A stretch of 64,000 bases of DNA from Undaria pinnatifida. Its lineage: Eukaryota > Sar > Phaeophyceae > Laminariales > Alariaceae. The notes beneath the pieces were generated by a model that ran no database searches, was not told where the DNA came from, and saw nothing but the letters and a program-made list of their open reading frames with translations. Of this stretch, positions 11,100-24,599 are shown piece by piece (within the stretch, counting starts at the first letter, position 1; the number at the start of each line of letters is the position of its first letter). Location of the stretch: positions 20,871,423-20,935,422 of the forward strand of contig JABAKD010000025.1 in NCBI GenBank assembly GCA_012845835.1, written 5' to 3'. Made by a program: the position numbers and the translations under genes.

Positions 11100-14000
11100 T
11101 CAAGTGAACGACCCGAAAATGTCATCGATCGCGTTTCGATCGCTCCCCTGGCCTCCTGCGGGGCGCTTTGTCACCCCCTTTGAAGCCTTCTTCGTTTTCT
11201 TATTCTTCCTATTCGTCGCCTCTCCCCACGCTTCGCCAGTCGGTCTCCTTTTAGTCCCGGAACCAACTCCCTTGTGTTTGTTGCCTACACCACTATTACT
11301 AGGGTCAGAGCGTTCTTTCCTCGAGGCACGTCCTCTCTGTTGTAACAATTTCGTCGGTGGCAAGGATGAGCCACCAACATTCTCCACACCCTTTTCGTCG
11401 ATCGTGTGTTGAGATGGTGCCGCGGGGGGCAAAGCCACCGTCGTAGCCGCCGCCGCATCGACAGCAGCACGCACCGTCAAAGCATCAGGCTTCGATGCGG
11501 GCTCTGGCAGAAGTGATACGGCCTCCGGACTCCGGATACCCCCAAAAGTCTGCTTCCCCATGCCCCCCCCTGCCCTGAGCATTATTCTCTCTCCGTCCAC
11601 CGTCTCACCCCGGCTACTCCTAACGACGTTGCTCCTGCAGTCATTCACGGCCTCCCCTGACGTTCGGTCAGTCGGACTCGGGGCCGCAGCTTTCCGGTCG
11701 TATCCACCATCACTATCAACAGCACTTGGGGTCGATTTTGATGGGTTTGGCACGGAAGACGGCGGCCCCTTGCGCTTCGACGTGGCCTGCTGCTTCCCCT
11801 TTCTTCCCTTTTTCCTGCGCCGCATCTCCCCCGTCGCACTACTATAGCGGCTAATCTCTTTCACCGCGGAAGAAGACGACCCGAAGAAATCGACGAGGGG
11901 TGTTGAAGGGCCTCCGGCGACCCCCCCGACCCCTGGCGTTGCTGGGCTTGCTTCGACGTCAGTCACGCAAAAGATTGCCCGACCCTCAGTCACGTAGCCG
12001 CCGTCGCCCGCCGTTTCCCGCGACGTGGTTTCAGGTATGCTTGAGGTGGCATCAGCTGCGCGTGCCTCGTTTTCGACCGGTCGATCCTTCGACGACACTT
12101 TAACTCCGATCGTCAGACCGTCGATGCTGCCGCGGGTCCCTTCTGTAACTCCGTCGGTCACGTCCCTCTGAGCACCAGGAATCCTCGGAGAATAATCTCC
12201 GCCGTGCGGATACGGAGCTTCCGATGGTATCGCTGCCGTCGCCACTTCTAACGGCGACGACGATGCCGGAAAAGCGTCTTCTTCACGCCCTTTGGTGCAT
12301 TGGGGGGGCGTATAAGCTAATGCTGGTCCTCGATCGATCATCCATTCCACATGCTCCCCGGGCGGCACGGACACCTCTTCCGGCGACGTTGAGGCGGCCC
12401 GGCCCACGGCAAAGAAACCTGAACAGTCGCTACCTCCGGCAGGCGACGCCGGTGCCGTGGTGATCGTTTTTGACGGAATAGGGTTAGGCTGGGGGTGGGG
12501 CGGCTTGACTGCCGAGAAGGAACCCGGTGGCGGCGGGAGAGAAGGTCGCGGCACGGGGGTTGGTCCTGAACGAGAGTCTTCCGCTGCTATAGTTGACGTG
12601 GCTTCAGCCGACTTTAACGATTGTTTCCGTCCTTGCTGATGCCCAGGTTTAGCGGTACTGTTGTCACTGTCATTGTCGGAACTGTCGCTGTATTCGTTCG
12701 CAAGAACCACCTGCGGCGGTATGGTATAACAGCGGGGAAAAAATAGATCGAACGAATAATCGACAACATTTCAGCCCGCGAATGAAAACCTTCGACGGCG
12801 CGCAGTGGTGGCAGAAGGGGGGCCAATTCACAATGGGCCAAATCACGGTTTGGATATCTTAAATAACCAAACACAAACCATCAATGGGTCCGGGCAGGAA
12901 CGGTTGGCGTATTCTTCACAAACAAAACCCGGCAGGGGGGCGACGTCGAGGGCGCCAAAAAGAAAATTTACCAATAGGAACAAGAAGCACCAGAGCCGGA
13001 GAAGGCGGGCGCCAGAAAAAAACGACATACCATCGGGGTGATGTGTTGAGTAAATGTTCAACTAAGCGGTGGTTGACGGTAAAAAGAAGAGTGCCAACAA
13101 ACAAAGTTGCTGATATCACGCAATGATTCGGCAGAGTGATGGCGTCGACACTCGAACCAAATGGGCGGATATCGTGCGTACGCAGCCCAGACCACCGAGA
13201 GGATACTTATCTCGAGGACCGTGTGGTATGATCCCTCAGTTTCCCTGCGACTACAAGTAAAATCGATGAGGCAGGATATCAGCACTATACCTCCTCATTC
13301 ATCCGAGAGAAAAAAACTGTCTCCCCGAACACACCTTCCGGGGCGGATTAACACGGCGTTCTCCGTCGCGAGCTGTCCCACCCCCGCCCGACCAGCCGCC
13401 CCATTCCGTTTCACCCTCAGCCAAGCCCGCATCGCGTTCTGTGTTCCCTTGCTTCCCGTCCTGCTCCACCGTCACCGCTCCTTTGGTGCGAACCATCTTC
13501 CCCGCTGATGGCTTATTATTGACCTGATCCGCCGCAACAGCACGCCCGATGCGCACGCCGGTATCGTCGCTATCGTCCCCGTCATCACCGGCACCGGTAA
13601 CCAATCCGCTGCTGGCCACGCCGACCTCTCTGCGACCTTCGACCATGCTGTCATCTTTGTCTCCGGTATTGCCGGCTGCTGGAATCGGCGCTGACATAGA
13701 CGGCGATCCCACGGCCGTTGCGCCGAGCACCTCTCTCGGGAAGGCAGAAGCGGAGGCAGCCGCAGCCTCAGCCCTGCCCGGCGCTTTCACCTCCCGCAAC
13801 TTAGTAGGACGTGCCGCACCTCTACAATCAAAGGTGAAAAAGTGAGACGCGATCGAGGGGACGAAGGGGAACATGCGCGGGTGTGAGGACAGGGCGCGGG
13901 CGAGGGGGTGGAGGGTCATACAAGGCACGCGTCCGTGTAATGTTAGCGGTGGCGGATGAGGCTAAACATCGAGAGCGAACCGTGTGAAGTGGCGCCAACA

Positions 14001-17000
14001 CCGAGGGGTCGAAGAGCACAAGCTCGCGTAATGAGTGGGCAAAAACACATACCAGGTACCAAGAAAGTGAGCGACAGCGGTGACTGAAAATGCGTGTTTC
14101 GGTGCATGCCTACGTACTGCGCTGGTCTGTAATCTGTAACCCTACTGCGAGAAGGACTCACCAAACGGCGTGTTCTCTCACACTCGCTTCGACGGCACCG
14201 TTTGGAGGTCTATGGATTTACTGCCGAGAAGCACTGTCCATCCTCAACTTATCCAGACAGTAACAGCTACAGCTATCCAACCACAGGCCCGATACACAAG
14301 GCGAAACAGCTTACCTCATGCGAGACAAGAAAGTCGCAGTCTCTTCCGGAATGCGGCATGCGGCCAAGGCAGCCGCCGGCAGGCACTCAGAAGTGGACGG
14401 CTGAGCCTGAGGCGGGCGGTCGTAAAGGTTCGAGCCAGTGAGTTTCCCGACGAACAAGATGTTGCGGAGGGAGAAACAAGCGAGGCAAGCAATACAAGAA
14501 ACGAAAAGATACAAGAGGATATGAAGCAGAGCTGAAGGAAGCAATATCCCATCACCAACGTCGTGTGTCTCCCAAGCGGTCCGAAAAAAAAAACAGTACA
14601 CGGCACAAACAACTAATAGCACTTGCAATCACACAGTATACCTAACGAATATCAGCTGCATTTGCACAGAATAAAGAGCAAATAGCAGCTGCGTTTAGAC
14701 AGTAGCAGAGTAATGTTTCGCACCAGCAGAGTGCGTAGGAGGGCCCCGTGAACCTCGATCAGCCTCCCTCCAAGGTGCAGGGTGCACACGAACAGCCGCG
14801 CCAGGCAAGCCAGGAAAACGACCGAAAGAGCCATGAAGTAAGTCTGAGATACCTGTGCGCATTCGGCAGCATCGTCACAGGCGACAGCGCAGTACCCAGG
14901 CGAAAGCGGGGGCGACGGTGGGTGGGTGGGCGGGGTACTCATGATCATGCACGGCCGTAGTCTTAGGACCATAGACGCTCGCATCCCTGCCACATGCGGG
15001 GGCGGTGATGCCAGGACGGTGCACGCCGGGTTTCCACCGACCGGGCAGACATCGCGTGCACCAAGCGCCAAGTGCCGTGAGGTGTTTGGAGAGCCGCATG
15101 AAGGGCAGGTTGCGGCCTACAAAGAACCGTTTGAGGCGGACTGCGGCACCTTGAGAAGGGGGGAGGGGGGGCGGGTGGAGAACAATGTACCAGGTGTATT
15201 ACTGTAGAAACGCTTGGCACCGGCATGCATCAGTACTGGCGCGATCGACTTTACAGATTTTCGAGTGTCACCCGCAATGCGCCCTGTATTCCTGCATCGC
15301 ATGCACGGCACCTAACTGTGGGGTACGGGAGGAGGCGAAATATGAGGGCGGGCCCACTTCATCTTACCCCCTGTCGGCACCGCACGACAGAAAAATCGCT
15401 TTCTGCACGAGAGAGATCGTTCTGCGAATTCGTTCACGACGCGTGTCACAGGCTCTGTTTGACTGACAGGGCAGATGCACACGTCATGTAAATGTACTTC
15501 TACATATGGGCTCGCGCTTTTTCCCTGAACCATCAGGCGCGCAGTCAGCGAGCTGCGCAGGCAGACGGCAGCTCAACCTCAGCTGCAGGAAGGTGCCACA
15601 TGCCTCGTTGGGGTCCTCCCGCCCCCCTGCGGCTTCACCAAGCCCCTTGCCATCCACCGGCCTCCAAACCGTCACATAGAGGGCCGAACGCTGACCGAGG
15701 GAAAAATAACCCTCACCCAGCACGTGGCTGGTTTGAAATTGAATTTCTACTGTTGCAATAATCACAACACGTATATTTTTACAGTACATGCCCACGCGAC
15801 CTACTGGAGGCGTCAGCCACGTGAACTATTGGCTTCAACTCATTAGTTTACATCGACCGCCACCTCCCATACATCATACAGCCGGTCGCCCCGCCGCCTG
15901 CGGTATAGTCACCTGATGCGCCAGGTGCCTGGACGCCTGGACGGTTGCTTCCAACACCTCCACACAAGCCACGGCTGCAGCCCTCATGCGCTGCAGAGCG
16001 GCAGCGGCGGAGCGGATCCAAGCTTCTCGCGCCCGGCCGTTCCTGCATTCAGACGAAGAATATTCCGAAAAAAAGAACGCTTCATGATTAGCAGAGAAGG
16101 GCACCCATCGCGTAGCGGAAGGTTTCGCACGTCGCCGCGGTCGGTTGAGTAGCTACGAGTCCTGGAGGGGAGGAAGCGAGGAGGAAACGCTACCAGCAAA
16201 CTCTACCAGCAAACTCCGTATATTACACGGTTGCTGCATCTATGGGAGCTAAATAGAGCGTGGGGATACACCATAAGCGGCTACCTAATGCTTTCCACAA
16301 ACAATTATCCTCGTCATTCACGCGCATACCGCTGAAGGTCTTTCACTTTCATCCTCGTCATTGACGCGCGAATCGCTGACAGTCTTTCGATTTCAAATCA
16401 GCGGCATGGAGCTTGAAACACCGAGCAAACAACAAAGACACCGCTCGCCCCTATGTACGTATTCTCACTCACGGCTTCAAATCCCTACCGTCACGACCCC
16501 CAAATTTCAAATTTCCGTGAAAAAATATCAGACGTGTACCTGCTGTCGGGAACGCGGGCGAGGATACCCATGCATTTCGCCAGCAACTCAGGCACACGGG
16601 GCGCCGCAAGTATCCTGCACGCTCGCCTCACCTTTCGAGATCAAAACACCGCGTCGATTAAAAAAATGGGGAGGAACCGGGGGGGGGGGCGGGAAATTGA
16701 GCAAGCAACATCGTCGCTACATGACGATTAGCTCGGGGTGTGTGCGCTCGACTGCGAATCTCCTATTTCACCCTGCTTAGCTCAGGCGCCATCGATGCTC
16801 CGCATGCCCGTGTCACTTTCAAGGTGAAATAACACGTGCGGTGGTATATACGCAGGCAGTAAGGGAAACCATAGTGACGCCCTCAGGAGATTAACTGGCG
16901 TACCGGAATATGGTGCCTATTAATACCAGAGTGTGCAGCACTTAAACTAAGTAGCTTTCCTGGTATAGGCGTACGGTACACACATTCCGGTTGCCTCGCA

Positions 17001-17539
17001 AAACCTTGGACCAGAGCAGTAGGAGCACAGCAGGAGCAGCAGCAGTTGGCGGTGTTAATCAAAACATCCGTGCACGTCGCTGCAGATTCTGACGCGCAAT
17101 GTGTTCGGACTACGGGACCGCAGTATGACCAACCCGTGCAGCTCCCGAAAATACAAGGTCTGTCTCCGGTATGTGTATCATACGTACTGCTTGTGTACCG
17201 GTAATACGCCGGCATTGAACAGGCCTACAATCAGCCTTCGGCGTCAAATATACTGAAAAGCATTTCTCGCAATATACCCCAGTAGGTTTTACCCCGAAAA
17301 CGAAGGGCCAATTCTAAAGGGGTTAAGATTTGTCAGACGCTCGACCGCAACAAAAATGCCACCAGATACCGAAAAATGTAAGCTGCCCCTAAAAAAACAT
17401 ACCAGTACCACACTGCGGCGTACCACTGTTGTGTACCAAGGTACACCGCGCGTCTCACCTCGAGAGCGAGGGTGAAGTACTTGGCAGTGCGGTGCTGGCT
17501 GCGGTTTCGGTACACCAGGCGGTCCAGCACCAGAATCTC
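11100..17539 (-). CDS. Probable Nepro/Rmp1-like nucleolar protein, N-terminus incomplete
   Basis: Minus-strand exons proposed are 17539-17459, 16042-15913, 14852-14724, 14406-14315, 13821-13335 and 12710-11100. From the second exon onward all phases join. The first reads EILVLDRLVYRNRSQHRTAK, recalling the Nepro/Rmp1 signature with its Y+N+NQHR core. The second and third are helical and hydrophobic (MRAAAVACVEVLEATVQ, then SQTYFMALSVVFLACLARLF). The last two exons (163 and 536 codons) are low-complexity and rich in Ser, Pro, Gly and Lys, beginning VVLANEYSDSSDNDSD and ending in a basic stretch plus IDDIFGSF. Family members are nucleolar and associated with RNase MRP and rRNA processing. The first exon ends in phase 0 where the next needs phase 2, so a small exon is missing or the donor lies further on at GTATGT. 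The start codon was not found. Exon structure is more certain than family. Confidence 0.5.
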
Positions 17540-18794
17540 CTGCAAGAGTGAATAAGGTACCGGACGTGGAAGCGACAAGAACGGAAACAGAGGAGAGGAA
17601 AGTGAGGGAATGCTGTCAAAGGTCGCGACATATCTCGAAAAGCCCTCAGGGATCACTAGCCTAAGTACTCTACGCATTTCCCGGACAGTTGTATTGCTAT
17701 AGGAAGTCGAGTACAACGAACAGCCCCCCTGCTTGGGAAACGGGGAGCAAAATGCCAGTATGCAGCACCAGGTACCATGAAAACCCGCCAAAAAATCAGA
17801 TCCATGTCAGCACATTCACAAACCAGACTAAAACAAACAGTCCCTCCGCTGAAAACACACCTTGGAATCTGTAAAACCTACTGTATGCTACCCACACTCA
17901 ACCTCGGCCGACTTGAATGTATTACCGTGGCTGTGACGGCAGGCGTTGTTCGGCAGTTTGGGTTCGCACCCCAGCGTCACAATCGCACAACGTTGCGGTT
18001 TGGTGAGGGCGATTTCATCGCATTGTCGCATCTCGGGCGCGGGTCAGCGGGGCTAATCGCCGATGCACTGCCTTGCGGCCGTTGCAAGCTCAACGGATAG
18101 GACTTGAGGGTATAGTATGATGCAGGGTACTGCATCATACCTACTGCACGTTTGCCCCCCCTCCCCCCCCCAATCTCCTTTCGACTTCTACGATTAGGTG
18201 TGTTACTCGTGCTTGTTCTCCACCTTGGATTTTTCATTCCACCCGTGGACATCGAGCACACCTAGTGTCCGTGCCGACTCATCATTCTAGAGAGGGACAA
18301 TCTCTGTGGTTTCAAAACTACGAGACAGATATACATCCCAAATACTGTAAGGAGATGTGTGCATTTCCATCTGACTAACCTACAAGCTCTATCAAGCCAA
18401 AGAGAGCTTCGTATCGAACGCAGATCGCATAGTACTGTGACGAAGACCTACATCACAAGCGCTTTCGGAAGTACTGACAGATGCATTTACGAGCAGCCCG
18501 ATCACCGGCCGAGAGGTGCGCCTGGTGCTGTCAGCTGCGCCCCATAGTACAGACTCTGCTGTCGGTTCACGGACAGACAGCAGTATGACGAACACAATAC
18601 CGCGAGGCTTGTATTCAAAGAAGGGCGCGAACCCTATGGATCATGCCACACAGCACAGCAGTTTATGACGGCGTAGCACGTAGCTCACAGGTGCTTGTTA
18701 GTTGCACCTGCCGGTACTTATGCACTCCTTTGATTTGAGCTGACATAGTCCATTGTTAATAGTTTTCTCAATTCCACCACTCCACTCAGGATAT

Positions 18795-18932
18795 CTAGTT
18801 GCTGCCTCGTGCGGCAGCGCAGGGTGGCTCGACGACGACAGCTTTCGCCGGCGCTCTCGCCCTCGCTCTTGCCCTCGCTCTACCTCTCGCTCTCGATTTC
18901 CAGAGCCATTCAGCCAAATAGATGGTACCTAC
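18795..18932 (-). CDS. Candidate C-terminal exon, weakly DPY-30-like
   Basis: After a ...TTTACTACCAG acceptor the frame reads VGTIYLAEWLWKSRARG followed by Arg-Ala repeats and a stop (46 codons). The YLAEWL core recalls the DPY-30 dimerisation motif (P-x-x-Y-LA-x-x-L), but the usual preceding helix was not found upstream, and the start of the exon overlaps a copy of the dispersed TACCAGGTA word. This could be chance. Confidence 0.15.
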   Translation of the reverse strand, partial: VGTIYLAEWLWKSRARGRARARARARAPAKAVVVEPPCAAARGSN

Positions 18933-18994
18933 CTGGTAGTAAACACGAGGCAACAGCCACTACAGACGATGTGCCGACTACCGTATAACACGAA

Positions 18995-20062
18995 AGAAAG
19001 CACACCCCGGTGATAACATTCTGATTTTTAACTTTTTCATCACCGGGTGTGTTGTTGTGGGGGGGCGTGCTATCTAACGCATCCTCGGTGATAAGCAACA
19101 TGCACGGGAGCCCCGTAGCTAGGGGGTGTGCAAACGGGGGAGGGTGCTAACGAGGGGGTGTGCTAACGGTATTAACGGTTGCTCAGACCACGGCCAGTTT
19201 GCAGATGGTGTGGTAACAATGGGGTGTAACAGCGAGGGGCTCGACAACAGAGCGAGTGCTACCGGCAACAAGGGGTGCGATAAAAAGCGGTGTGCTAACA
19301 CGTGAGAGTTTTTGGTCCGAAATCATGATTTTCCATTCCACGCTATGTCGGTGATGGTAAGAGTCACGCGTGGACCCGGCAACACGCAGTCTCGCGCCGC
19401 GCAGCGTTTTTCACCTCAGGCGAATCCCTGTTGTTGGAAATATGTCCTCGCCGGACGCGAAAAAATAATTTAGGAACCTTTTTTGTCTTGCGCCTTAGGC
19501 GAAAAAAACGTTCGACGTGTCTATTGAATAGACGCCTTTGTGAAGTGGTTGATGTGGTTTTCGGGTATGCGTTGCAATGGTCGCATTTTTTGGCCTCCGG
19601 CGGCCCTGCGGTTATGCCTAATGCGGGGGGGTCTACACGCCTGTGGCGCGTGAACACAAAAAAATTCTACCGGTGGTAAAGCCGGTAGTCGGGCTTTTGG
19701 CACGGTAGGAGGAGTAGCAGACGTGGTACCGGTAGTACCAGTACCGCTAATGCAAGCGTGCTGACCCCGGAAATAAACGACGTAATCGTCGCTCGAGGCG
19801 CAGGAGCAGGCCACAGACTCGTTCGGCCCACTTTGATGGGGCGAAGCAGTTGCCTCCATGCTGGTGTCCTTATCATACCAGTGGGCGTTGTGGGTGAATG
19901 GTATCCGCCAGTTGGTATGATAATTAACGTTGCTTACAGGCGCACCTCCGTAGGGGGTGCGGCATTCAACGTACCCCGGTGATGAAGTGACAGTCAAATA
20001 AACGACCCAAAAAATACAGCACCGGGTGTGCTCATGTGGGGGTGTGCGATATCTAAGGGGGG
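18995..20062. repeat. Two related copies of a CACCGGGTGTG-containing repeat about 1 kb apart
   Basis: Copies near 18999-19078 and 19975-20062 share ACCCCGGTGAT, then CACCGGGTGTG, a G-run and GCTATCTAA/GATATCTAA. Between them, 19110-19290 carries several imperfect GGGTGTGCTAAC words. The arrangement could be the ends of a small element or an older tandem duplication. Confidence 0.4.
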
Positions 20063-22216
20063 TGCGCTTTCTTCCGTGTTATTCGATATTCAGCAACCTA
20101 TGTGCTATTTTTAACAGCTACATTTGGACTACGTCGTATTGCAGGCCTTGCTGGCGTCGCGCTCATTGCTTACGCGTATGGATCCACTATGCAGCCTTGG
20201 GCGTATGAGACAGGTCATGCCAACAGCTTGCCCATACGACGTACGACGTGCGTACTGCCAGCCAAGCGCCTTAAAAGCACAACCACGAACTTCAAACTTG
20301 GGAGCTTGGGACCGACCTTCAGCCGAGTACCAGGTACCAGGTATTGCTGAATCTACAGCAGTAATAATTAATGAGGCGTGTGAAGCGCGCAGCGCTAAGC
20401 CTTTTTACTTGGTTTTCCAAGGAAAAGAAGCCTCTCCATATTGGATTGCACACGAGGATAAGGTGCCTCGAATTACTTTCTCTGTGTGTGTTTGTGTGGT
20501 CGTGTAAGTCAACATTTTTTTCGGCAGCGTTTGTCCATCGCACTCAACGTACACGGCACAACGACCAGTTCCGACGGGTCCTGTGCACGCACAAAAATTA
20601 GGCAACTCTTCTCGTGCTGGTTTCGCTGTAAGTTGTTGAGAGTTCGTCGAGACAGGTGCGACAACGTGCGATTTGACAGGCATTGCTGGGCTACGCAATA
20701 TACGAGCACAGTATGGGTTTCTCCGATGTTGGTTGTGTGTTTCGGTGATCGGAGATGCAGATCGTCCCTTCAAGAGTTCAACCAAAAAAAAAAAAGGGCG
20801 AACCACAGCAGTATCTATCTATCTATGCTGCTGTTGTACGAGTACCTATTTTCAGGAGGTTGATCGACGAGGCATACGCCCAGCGACACTGGCCCGGCTC
20901 TGGTCTCGTGTGCCGTGCTGTTACTACAAGTACAATACCGCTGCTACACCTTCTGCTTCTGCTGTGCTGCTGCTGACGATTCTAATGCTGCCCCTGCTAC
21001 GATTACAGCACCGCCAGTCGTACGAGTACCAACTTATTTTTTCTCTGAAAATAGAACGTACATATCAAACAGCGAGAATGTTCGTTCGCGTTGGTTTGTT
21101 CAGTTCGCATCTTCTACTGTCTACCAAATGACCAGATATGCCGCTTGTGCTGTTCTTTCGATTGCTTATCTCCCTTGTGTTTTCCGTATGTATGCACCCA
21201 GCATTGCAGATTGGACATCAGCAGGTATAGAGGCAGTGCGCCTCATTACTTACCAATTACTAGTAGGAATCGTATACCAACTTGGGATCTACCAGCACTG
21301 CCTACCAGGAACCGTATACCAAGTTGTGGCGTACCAGGTACCAGGTATCGTGTGCTGGCACCTACCAGCATACGAGCATCAGCATTGTCTCGTACTCGGT
21401 AATATAGCGACACGCAGCTACGCGTCATGGCGGTGGTCATGGCCCAGGCACCATTTGATTACATGAGGGGTAGACGCAAAACAACCGAGCTTCAAATCTC
21501 CCCAAAACGATTATCACCTGGTTTGCCGCATCCGCAGCGTCCTGGTCGTCAATGTCAGTGCCCTTGATGCCGCTCATAGAGGGCACACGAACAGCGCTGC
21601 TAACTGCTGATAGTGTGAAGGCTGAAGGCTGAAGGCTGTGGCCCAGCTGCTGTGGGACTTGTTGGATGCGGCGGAATAAACTATAGATTAGGGAGTTTAC
21701 ATCGAACTGGAAGGCGAAGGCGGGGGGTGGAAGGGATTCTAACGTTTCATTTTGGCCGTTTTTTTTTTCCGTTTTTTTTTCTGCGTATTCCCAGTTCCAC
21801 GTCGTTCCACCGGCATGCCGGGTTCCCGGTTCGCGTTGAATGCGTTGCAGGTTGCAGGTTCCAGATGTAGAACTACTCTACTCCGCAACCGTTTGCTTGG
21901 TTTATCACCGGTTCGCGGTACACATTGATGGCGTTGCAGGTTGCGTTGTAGATCTAGATCCACTCATCACGGAGAGGCGTCGAAGATACGTCACGAAGAA
22001 ACCGTTTGAATTGCGTAACGGCTGAGCTTAGGGCCAGAAATCGAAAGTCAAGGCAAATCCGTGTGCATGCTGCATGATACCGTACGGGCATTGCACCGGT
22101 TCACGCTTCGCGTTGATTGCGTTGCAGGTATATTCACTCCCGACGTAAGTGGTGACGCCAAGTTACTCCACGAAAAATGTTTGAGTCGCAGTCGTCGCGG
22201 AAGGCACATGCAGCAA

Positions 22217-22249
<33 letters not shown>

Positions 22250-22265
22250 CAGTGGTAGTAGTAGC
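22217..22265. repeat. TAG trinucleotide microsatellite
   Basis: About sixteen units of TAG/AGT run with one GCAGTGG interruption. No gene is assigned around it. Confidence 0.9.
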
Positions 22266-24599
22266 ACAATGGTTGAGGTTGCATTCTAGAATCTCAAGGC
22301 CAGCATGCACGATGTACGAGTGCGTTGCAGGCAGCGTGTGTGTAAGAGTAGCCAGTCGTGATGAGAGTCTCGTTGATTTCGAGCATGTCCAGGCCAAGAT
22401 ACACGCTTTTTTTCTTATTTTTCATCCCATTTATTGTCCTTGCACTTGTCGCGCGCTCCCTCCCAGTAGTAAGCTGTGTTGTGCCATATTTCTCTGCGGG
22501 TTAATTAAGTTGATTGATGTGTTGTTGTTTTATTTGCGTATCACTTAGTACGTATAGTGTCGGTTGTAACTGAAGAGTTCACGTCGATATTCCTTTTTTC
22601 AAGGGACATATTGTAGTAGTACAACTCAGATCCGGGGTCACATAGCGGGCCCTTCTCCCCCCTCCCCACTATGGTACGTGCCTTCATTTTCATCGCGAGA
22701 ATACTTCAGCATTTTCTTCCTTCGTCGACTCGCGTCGAATTGTGTGTACGGGTAACAATGCAGCTACGAAGCGGGTATATATATGCTGTATATGCCGGAA
22801 GTCATTGTAACATATATACCGGGTATACGCTGTACCCCAGTGTTTATTTTCTTACCAGATGAGGCCGCGAAGTTTATAATACGCACTCGTACGCTGCATT
22901 ACTACAGCTTATACAGAATACAAGCATTAATCACCATCCGCCGGTATCGACATCACGATGGGTACCTCACGCCCGAACCCTCAAACATCGCATGCATGTT
23001 CCACTTCCACCGAACGACAAGGTTGTGCCAACACTAGGCTGGCCACACCACAAATAATTACATGTAGCCCGGATGGGCAGCCCTCGCCACCTAGTCCTGT
23101 GTAGTGTCAAGTTTCAAATAACTATATCATCATAGGGTGGTCGACGTCGGCGGCAATGCTTTCACTTACCAAGGATGCGCTACACGGCCCCAATACGGCG
23201 TGGATGCCGCCAAAACAAGGCCAAGGCAGCACGTCCATTTTCCATTTTCGGATATTGGTTAGAATATACCCTAGCATGTTGATGCCAACAACTCGACGAT
23301 CCGCATGAAGGGGGCGGGAAACATGCAAGTTTAAGCTTGCGCCGGGCACGCGAAGGACGGTGGTACACAGTTGACGGTCTTTGCAGCACGACGAGGTGCG
23401 CCTGACGAGGTTAAATCGTTCGCACAACGGCGACGGTTTACACCCACCCAACAATTAGGCCCCCATAGGAAGAGCTGCGGAGCGCAGTGTCGTCCAACCG
23501 AAAGGCAACAAACGGCAGAATGCTGAGCCCGACACAATCGAATCGCAGAGAGGTTGACGGCGTCGGTGTCTGCTACCGCAGAAATGATCCTACCCTATTT
23601 TTAAGCAGTTTGTCTCAAAAATCGTGGGTGGAGGTCCAACTTTAAATGTCAATGCACAAGAAGACAGCCATCGCACGCAACTGAGGATATACCGGTAGCA
23701 CTTGCGAGCGGGTTCATGACCGCACGAGAGCGAAGCCGTGTGCTCGACACGTGGATCGTTGGGTGCGCGTACGGGTGGCACCGACCGTGTGTGACATTAA
23801 GAGGGCATGTAGCAATGAACGGCTGTTGTTGCTTTATCTTTGAAGACCATGCATGCTGCCGTAACAGCCAAGGTAAGCGCAACCGCAAAAAAACCCATAA
23901 AAATACAGGGCAAACACGCCGCGATATCGAGGGTCGTGGTGTTTGGCACGTGCGGGTAGGGTTGGCCTGTATGATGTAGCGGCCCCACTGCCGCACGGAG
24001 CGAAACCGACCTTCTCCAGCAGGGGCTTCCGCAGCGACGCGTTCCATGGGTTGCAGAAAAATAACCAGAAACAAGAAAAATCACAAACACAAAACACAGT
24101 GCCATTCAGCACGAGGCAAGGGAACCGTTAAAAAACGAAATGCCGCCCGTAGGCGGTCCGCGAGACATAGCTTGCATTCGAGGCTTGCCCACTGCCCCTG
24201 GATTATTTGCGGTTGATTAGGGACGACGGCTGCATACTCTATAGATGGGTAAGAAATATGCGCTGTGCTTTTCCCCTTAAATAATAATTCAAAACAATTG
24301 TCGGCGACCCTCTTGCCTCTCTGGCCACTTTAGCCGTAGCACATATTACACTAGACTTGAACGAGAAGTACCTCCTTTCTCTGCCCCTCTCGCTATCCTA
24401 TACCACCACAACCTTGTCCGCCAAATAATACTGCTGTGCTACTACAAATCGGTAACGCTTCCCCCCCCGTCTCCCTGTTTCACACCCACCCCTAATAAGA
24501 ACACCCACAACAAGAGTCGCAATCGCAATGCCCAACGGTGCTCGTGTGGTGTTGTGCGAGCTATTCCCACAACAAGAGTCGCAATCGCAGTGAACAACG

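Larger units (their letters stand above)
17540..24599. other. Region of about 7 kb without a confident gene
   Basis: This must hold the first exon(s) of the Nepro-like gene but I could not fix them. Isolated exon-like pieces on the minus strand are 21603-21518 (SSAVRVPSMSGIKGTDIDDQ..., good acceptor, GTGATA donor) and 18932-18795 (TIYLAEWLWKSRARGRARAR..., ends at a stop). Neither links securely to another exon. The rest carries repeats, many copies of a TACCAGGTA word, and open frames in all phases that show no consistent coding signal. Confidence 0.35.
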
